This document shows positions 59,811 through 64,000 of a stretch of DNA of 64,000 nt, piece by piece. The notes under the pieces were generated by a model, which saw only the letters and a program-made list of their open reading frames with translations, was not told the origin of the DNA and ran no database searches. The stretch comes from Narthecium ossifragum. Taxonomy: Eukaryota; Streptophyta; Magnoliopsida; Dioscoreales; Nartheciaceae. Where the stretch lies: the NCBI GenBank assembly GCA_963920575.1, contig OY986966.1, positions 4,174,130-4,238,129 on the forward strand, read 5' to 3'. The stretch's first letter is position 1. The number at the start of each line of letters is the position of its first letter. Both the position numbers and the translations under genes were made by a program.

Positions 59811-60965
59811 CAATATATGACAGATATATGACAAATACTTCCCTATATATTTGGTAGATGATAACAATTAACTATAATTCATTGCATAGGTTGTCGATGC
59901 GTATACAAAGGCATTGACTATGGATCCTGTATTTGATGGGAATTCTTGCTTCATTGAAGGATATTGTTGGGTAAGTCATATCCACATTTAAACCATTGAA
60001 TTTTTCTCATAGCTTACTATGTTATTCTCTTTCATACACAGAGCATGCTAGTCCTTGATTACAATGATGAAATTGCTGTCAAAACTTTTGACAAATATCT
60101 GCAAGCAATTAAGGAAGGAAAGAAGCATGTTCTCTTCCCAATACTCTCAACGGGCTACAAGACAGAAGACAAAACACCTTTCCATTGGACACTATTGGTG
60201 TACAACATTGAGGATGAGAAATGGACTTTCTACAACTCAATGAAGCCTAGGGGTAGAGGCAGGAAAGACTCTTTTCTTAAGGATGCGAAGCAAATGGTAA
60301 TGTTTTATGATCTCTATCAAATAATGTACGGAAATACTTTATGACCTGACTATTCTTTATAATTCCTTGTTTTAAGAATGCAAAGCAAATGGTAATGCTT
60401 TATTACCTGACTGGAAATGATGTCTAACATTTTCACTTCGTTTCATCACAGAAGGATTTAATAGAAGATGAAATACTTCCAACTCAAGGAAGCAAAAAGG
60501 CAATTGTCAGCTACCAGAATACTCCCCAACAAGGCCCTGACTCGTAAGACACCCTTCACCAATGGTTTATTTGGAAAAATTCAAATATTATTTAATATTA
60601 TATGATCAAAGCAGTTCAAATCTAAATTCTGACCCAAAAAACATGTCACAGGAATGACTGCGCCATGTATGCGTGTTACTTCATGCGTGAGATAGCACTT
60701 CATCATCGACATCCAAGGAATATTATAGAGGAAGGAATCAATGAATTCAAGGGGCAGCTTATCGACAATTTACTAATGCACAGATGAAACATGTGGCTTT
60801 CAGAAAATTATTTGAGTATTGCATGTAATTATGAAAATTTTCAAAGTCATGATTCCTTGTTGCCGCCCAAGAATGTACAGTTAAACATATTCTTTCTACA
60901 TCAATCGATGTAATACATGACTTTATACGTACAAATGTACACATTGAAGTTATTGTCAGCACATT

Positions 60966-61045
60966 GAATCAGGAAGTTACTACCATTAAACTGTGTTGTA
61001 ACTACCCATTTTTGTGAAGAAGTAACTGTGTTGTAACTACCCATT
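60966..61045 (-). repeat. Inverted motif copies downstream of the Ulp1-like gene
   Basis: GTTGTAACTACCCATTTT occurs twice and AAGTTACTACCATT once; these are reverse complements of the GGTAGTTAC motif. Confidence 0.8.
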
Positions 61046-61519
61046 TTGTGAATACACAGCCGAAATTCTATAGCACCACCTACAAATTTCTGACCAACAT
61101 CATTAATAGCATTCTCTCATCCAAATGTTTTCAATTCCTTCTTCGAATGCTGACAAAATGATAGAAGCAAATCATCATCATTTACACAATGTTGTGAATC
61201 TTTGCATGACAAAGCATCATCAACCTTGCTGTCGTATGTGATCTCAGCATTGCTCCAAACATCTACACCTAATCATTGGATGCCTAATGAATTTGCAATT
61301 GAAACCATGCTTTCATAATCACACTCAGATTCAAGAATACACTTTGGGTATTCAGGTATGGAATAAGATAAACACATACTATTTTCACACAATTTTGGCC
61401 ACTTACTACATACAATTCCAACAGCACATAGGTAAGTCTGTACACTTTCAATACCACGTACTATAGTCTCATATGCATATCTGAACATCAGCATCAATCT
61501 TTCACCCATTATCAACCCT

Positions 61520-61950
61520 GTACAAAATGGAAATTTAGTAGTTACTTCCCACTTTAGATTGGTAGTTACTCCCCACTTTAGATTGGTAGTTACTTCTCAC
61601 TTCCCACTTTAGATTGGTAGTTACTTCTCACTTCCCACTTTAGATTGGTAGTTACTTCCCACTTTAGGGTGGTAGTTACTTCTCACTTTACATTAGTAGT
61701 TACTGCCCAGATGTAGATTGGTAGTTACTTCTCACTTACCACTTTAGATTGGTAGTTACTTCCCACTTTAGATTAGTAGTTACTGCCCAGATGTAGATTG
61801 GTAGTTACGTCTCACTTACCAATTTAGATTGGTGGTTACTTCTCACTTTAGATTGGTAGTTATTTACCACTTTAGATTAGTAGTTACTTTCCACTTTAGA
61901 CTGGAAGTTACTTCCCACTTTAGATTGGTAAATACTGAAGTAACTACCAA
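61520..61950 (+). repeat. GGTAGTTACTTCCCACTTTAG array, downstream block
   Basis: About 15 units with the same spacer type as the intron 5 array, ending in one inverted copy (GAAGTAACTACCAAT, 61937-61951). A further inverted copy lies near 62088-62099. Confidence 0.95.
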
Positions 61951-61951
61951 T

Positions 61952-62695
61952 CTATACACGTACATATGCCCTAACTTGGGTGACGCGACTACCAATTTAT
62001 GACAAATTCCTCATTATACTACCACATACCTCATAATAATCACATATTACAGAAAATAAACTATCAATAAACTATTAATTAACAACGAAGTAACTACCAG
62101 TATTATGACAGATTCCTCATTATACTACCACATACCTGATGAAGATACAAGAAGGTGACTCCCTCCACCTCCACGCAAGAAATATACCACTTGTGGAGAC
62201 GACACCAACACCCTAAACCTCCTTCAAAACAAAATGCCTCTTCCGCACGTGATGACCGCTCCCTCAAAAACAATGGAACCAAAATTTTCGACGAAATAAT
62301 ACCAACCGAGACGCCGGCTTCAGGCGAAAGCGGGACAAGAAAAAGAGTACCCAATGAAGCCACGGCTACGAACAATAAATTCAACGCCCATCTAACTGAG
62401 GAAGACGAAACGTCCATAGCTAATATCACGATTCCCGTAATCCCGGGAATGATAAAAACGCTATCGATGGCAATTAATGAGGAGATTTGGTCGTGACTAA
62501 TAGCAAGGATATTTTGGTCATACAAAGTTTTCATAACAACACTAATAACACTAAAAAAAAACTAAATGCCTTATCAAGGCTCAAAGAGACTACACAACAA
62601 ATGGAGTCTCCAAAAGAGACTGAACACCAATTTTTCGTAATTTTTACTTTATTCACTGTACAAACTTATTCTATCCTTAATCCAAACGGATCTAA
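61952..62695. other. Downstream flank, no clear gene
   Basis: Contains TTATACTACCACATACCT twice (near 62014 and 62119). A 143-codon hydrophobic frame on the minus strand (62103-62534) has no family match that I recognise. Confidence 0.35.
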
Positions 62696-63118
62696 GTCTG
62701 GTGGACTCGTTCCTCCTCTTCCTCGGCGTGGCCCTCTCCATCACTGCGTTCACCGTGCTCGTCCGGATCCTTGCCGAGGTCAAGCTTCTCAACACCGACA
62801 TCGGCCGAATCTCTATGTCGGCCGCCATTGTCAACGACATGTGCGCGTGGATTCTCCTCGCCCTCTCCGTCGACCTTGCCGAGACTCACAACCAAACCAT
62901 ACCCTCCTCTCTCTAGGTCGTCTGCTTCTTCGCCGTGCGGCCGGCTATGTGGTGGATCATTCGCCGGATACCCGAGGGGGAGACAGTGGGCGACTTCTAC
63001 GTGTGCGCCATACTCACTGCCGTCATGATCACCGGCTTCATCACCGACTCCATAGGAATCCACGCGGTCTTCGGCATGTTCGTGTTCGGCCTCGTCATCC
63101 TCAGTGGTCCTCTCGAGT
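62696..63118 (+). pseudogene. Cation/H+ exchanger (CHX, CPA2 family) gene fragment
   Basis: One frame, GC-rich and intronless, encodes a central piece of a CHX antiporter: [55 protein letters not shown] and GIHAVFGMFVFGLVI. These are membrane segments with the conserved ND pair of the CPA2 ion site. A TAG at 62916-62918 interrupts it, and about 20-30 residues of the next membrane helix are missing there. Both ends are cut off. Known CHX proteins move K+ or Na+ against H+ in endomembranes; this piece cannot. It is far more GC-rich than its neighbours and may have been carried in by a transposon. Confidence 0.85.
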
Positions 63119-63840
63119 CATCAAATGTATCTTTTGTCAATTAGTTAGGGTTAATGGGTTTGGGCAGTCACGGGTGGAGTGATTAATGAGTCACGGTCAG
63201 AGGGGATTACACAACTTAACTTGCGTCTAACCCAGATATCGATGAGTCATAAATGGATTGATCCGTTTTCGACCTGAATTCAAATATAATTAACCTGATC
63301 CTGCTAATTTCGAATAAGGTCAGGTCAGATCGGTATGTTTTGAATCTGAATTACCACCCCTGTCTTAAACCCAAGACCACCTCAGACAGTAGGGTCTTAC
63401 GCAAACAAGTTCTTAAGTTGTAACCACCTTTACCCGTCTCTTGCACCACTACCACTTCCATGAGTCACTTTCAAACTACCACGGAAATTGGAAAACTGGA
63501 AAACTGGAAAACTGGAAAAATGGCCACTTCGTCTCTACATTCTGTGACTAATCAAACACACTCTGCTATGCTTGCTATCTTTATTAAAAAAAAGAAGCCC
63601 ATTGGCAGGCATGTACTCGAATTGCTATCAAAATGACTCCCACGTAAAACAAGTTACTCTGGCATGACTCCCATATTTCTCTGGATGCGGTTGTCCACCT
63701 TGCACGTTATGCAAAAAACATCATAATATATAAAGATCATTACAAGCCTTCACGAACCCAAGACCTCATCACATACTTGTTCTCACGTTCCCATGTCTCA
63801 ATCTTTGATTGGTATGGCTGCACATTAACCAGTTCTTCAT
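63119..63840. other. Intergenic, no gene seen
   Basis: Includes a transposon-like end (GAATCTGAATTACCACCCCT, 63343-63362), three tandem GGAAAACT words (about 63488-63515), and the upstream region of the last gene. Confidence 0.4.
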
Positions 63841-63850
63841 GTATATAAAT
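63841..63850 (+). promoter_or_regulatory. TATA box of the last gene
   Basis: GTATATAAAT, 49 nt before the ATG at 63890. Confidence 0.55.
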
Positions 63851-63889
63851 ACACATACTTGATCAACCCTTTCCTCAAAACAATTAAAG

Positions 63890-64000
63890 ATGGCAAATAG
63901 AGATCTCTTCCTCTCTTCCTCTTTGCTCCTCTACATCTCTCTCTTCCTAACTCTGAGTTCTGGACACCCTGAAGCCATTCATGGAGTAACCAAGGAGGTG
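63890..64000 (+). CDS. Secreted protein, N-terminus only (runs off the window)
   Basis: ATG at 63890 opens 37 codons to the window end. The start MANRDLFLSSSLLLYISLF is a typical signal peptide with probable cleavage after LTLSSG, leaving a mature start near HPEAIHG. A TATA box lies at a fitting distance upstream. Too little is visible to name the family. Confidence 0.65.
   Translation, partial: MANRDLFLSSSLLLYISLFLTLSSGHPEAIHGVTKEV

Larger units (their letters stand above)
56602..60787 (+). pseudogene. Ulp1/C48 protease-like gene of transposon type, nine exons, one in-frame stop
   Basis: Exons: 56602-57216, 57320-57655, 57744-57800, 57997-58973, 59079-59172, 59890-59970, 60042-60296, 60452-60543, 60652-60787; phases agree (880 codons). 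Residues 1-240 resemble the DUF1985-type domain of plant mobile Ulp genes (LLTIYIMESIFFC, YVDDLDNMKSYDWSSEI, LLPYWFCEHT). An acidic linker and a long coiled coil (residues 335-560) follow, then PFTWIDVEMI and a C48 cysteine-protease core: His at about 768 (FHWTLLVYN), Asn in FYNSMKPRGRG where Asp is usual, Gln in TPQQGP, Cys at about 839 (NDCAMYACYFM). A TGA at 58546-58548 (codon 520) cuts the coiled coil; everything else is open. C48 enzymes remove SUMO-like modifiers, but transposon copies have unclear substrates. The arrays lie in its introns and flanks, not exons. Confidence 0.8.

Noticed and set aside
55070..61950. CRISPR-like array
   Set aside because: Units are directly repeated with related, not unique, spacers, and the genome is eukaryotic with introns.
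62103..62534. 143-codon hydrophobic minus-strand ORF, considered as an antiporter piece
   Set aside because: Membrane-like composition but no CHX or other motif I can defend; left unassigned.
1..64000. tRNA, rRNA or other structured RNA genes
   Set aside because: I saw no cloverleaf with an A/B box pair or rRNA-like segment by eye; a tRNAscan or Infernal run was not possible here, so absence is not proven.

Overview
This is nuclear DNA from a flowering plant. Its genes are split by many short exons with GT-AG (and two GC-AG) introns, and the closest relatives I recognise are plant proteins: a ubiquitin-activating enzyme E1, a REC8 meiotic cohesin, an LRR plus ubiquitin-like protein and an MRH1/MALE DISCOVERER-type receptor pseudokinase. 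The repeats are plant-specific too: Athila-type Ty3/gypsy, a florendovirus-like endogenous pararetrovirus, MITEs, a MULE-like element and a LINE. I cannot name the species. A GC-rich fragment of a cation/H+ exchanger gene hints weakly at a monocot.

Layout. 1-16443: a nested retroelement block, all on the minus strand. Pararetrovirus pieces (coat protein plus zinc finger at 15113-16443; RT/RNase H, ORF2, promoter, tRNA-Met primer site and movement protein at 1-5046) are separated by an Athila-type retrotransposon (5047-15112). That element kept its 3' LTR, polypurine tract, env-like region and pol, but lost its 5' LTR, gag and protease. The virus edge at 16443 abuts a TA-rich microsatellite. 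16632-19150: MITE, TA repeats, a large foldback and a second small foldback, ending at a TATA box. 19425-25573: E1 gene (+). 26490-32407: REC8 gene (+). 33414-39925: LRR/ubiquitin-like gene (-), tail to tail with REC8. 39964-46600: MITE, truncated LINE with clear target-site duplication, minisatellite and a row of three hairpins, without host genes. 46612-51994: receptor pseudokinase (+). 52387-53672: MULE-like element with long terminal inverted repeats. 55070-62100: a multi-exon Ulp1/C48-protease-like gene (56602-60787) embedded in large arrays of a short motif (GGTAGTTACTTCCC and variants). The motif fills its flanks and introns but not its exons. 62696-63118: broken CHX antiporter fragment. 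63890-64000: the first codons of a secreted-protein gene that runs off the window.

The four intact host genes (E1, REC8, LRR/Ubl, receptor pseudokinase) have fully consistent exon phases and give continuous proteins of about 1062, 620, 386 and 660 residues. The most unusual object is the Ulp1-like gene with its motif arrays. The layout resembles plant MULEs that encode a sequence-specific anti-silencing factor and carry clusters of that factor's target motif in their own non-coding DNA. That link is an inference.
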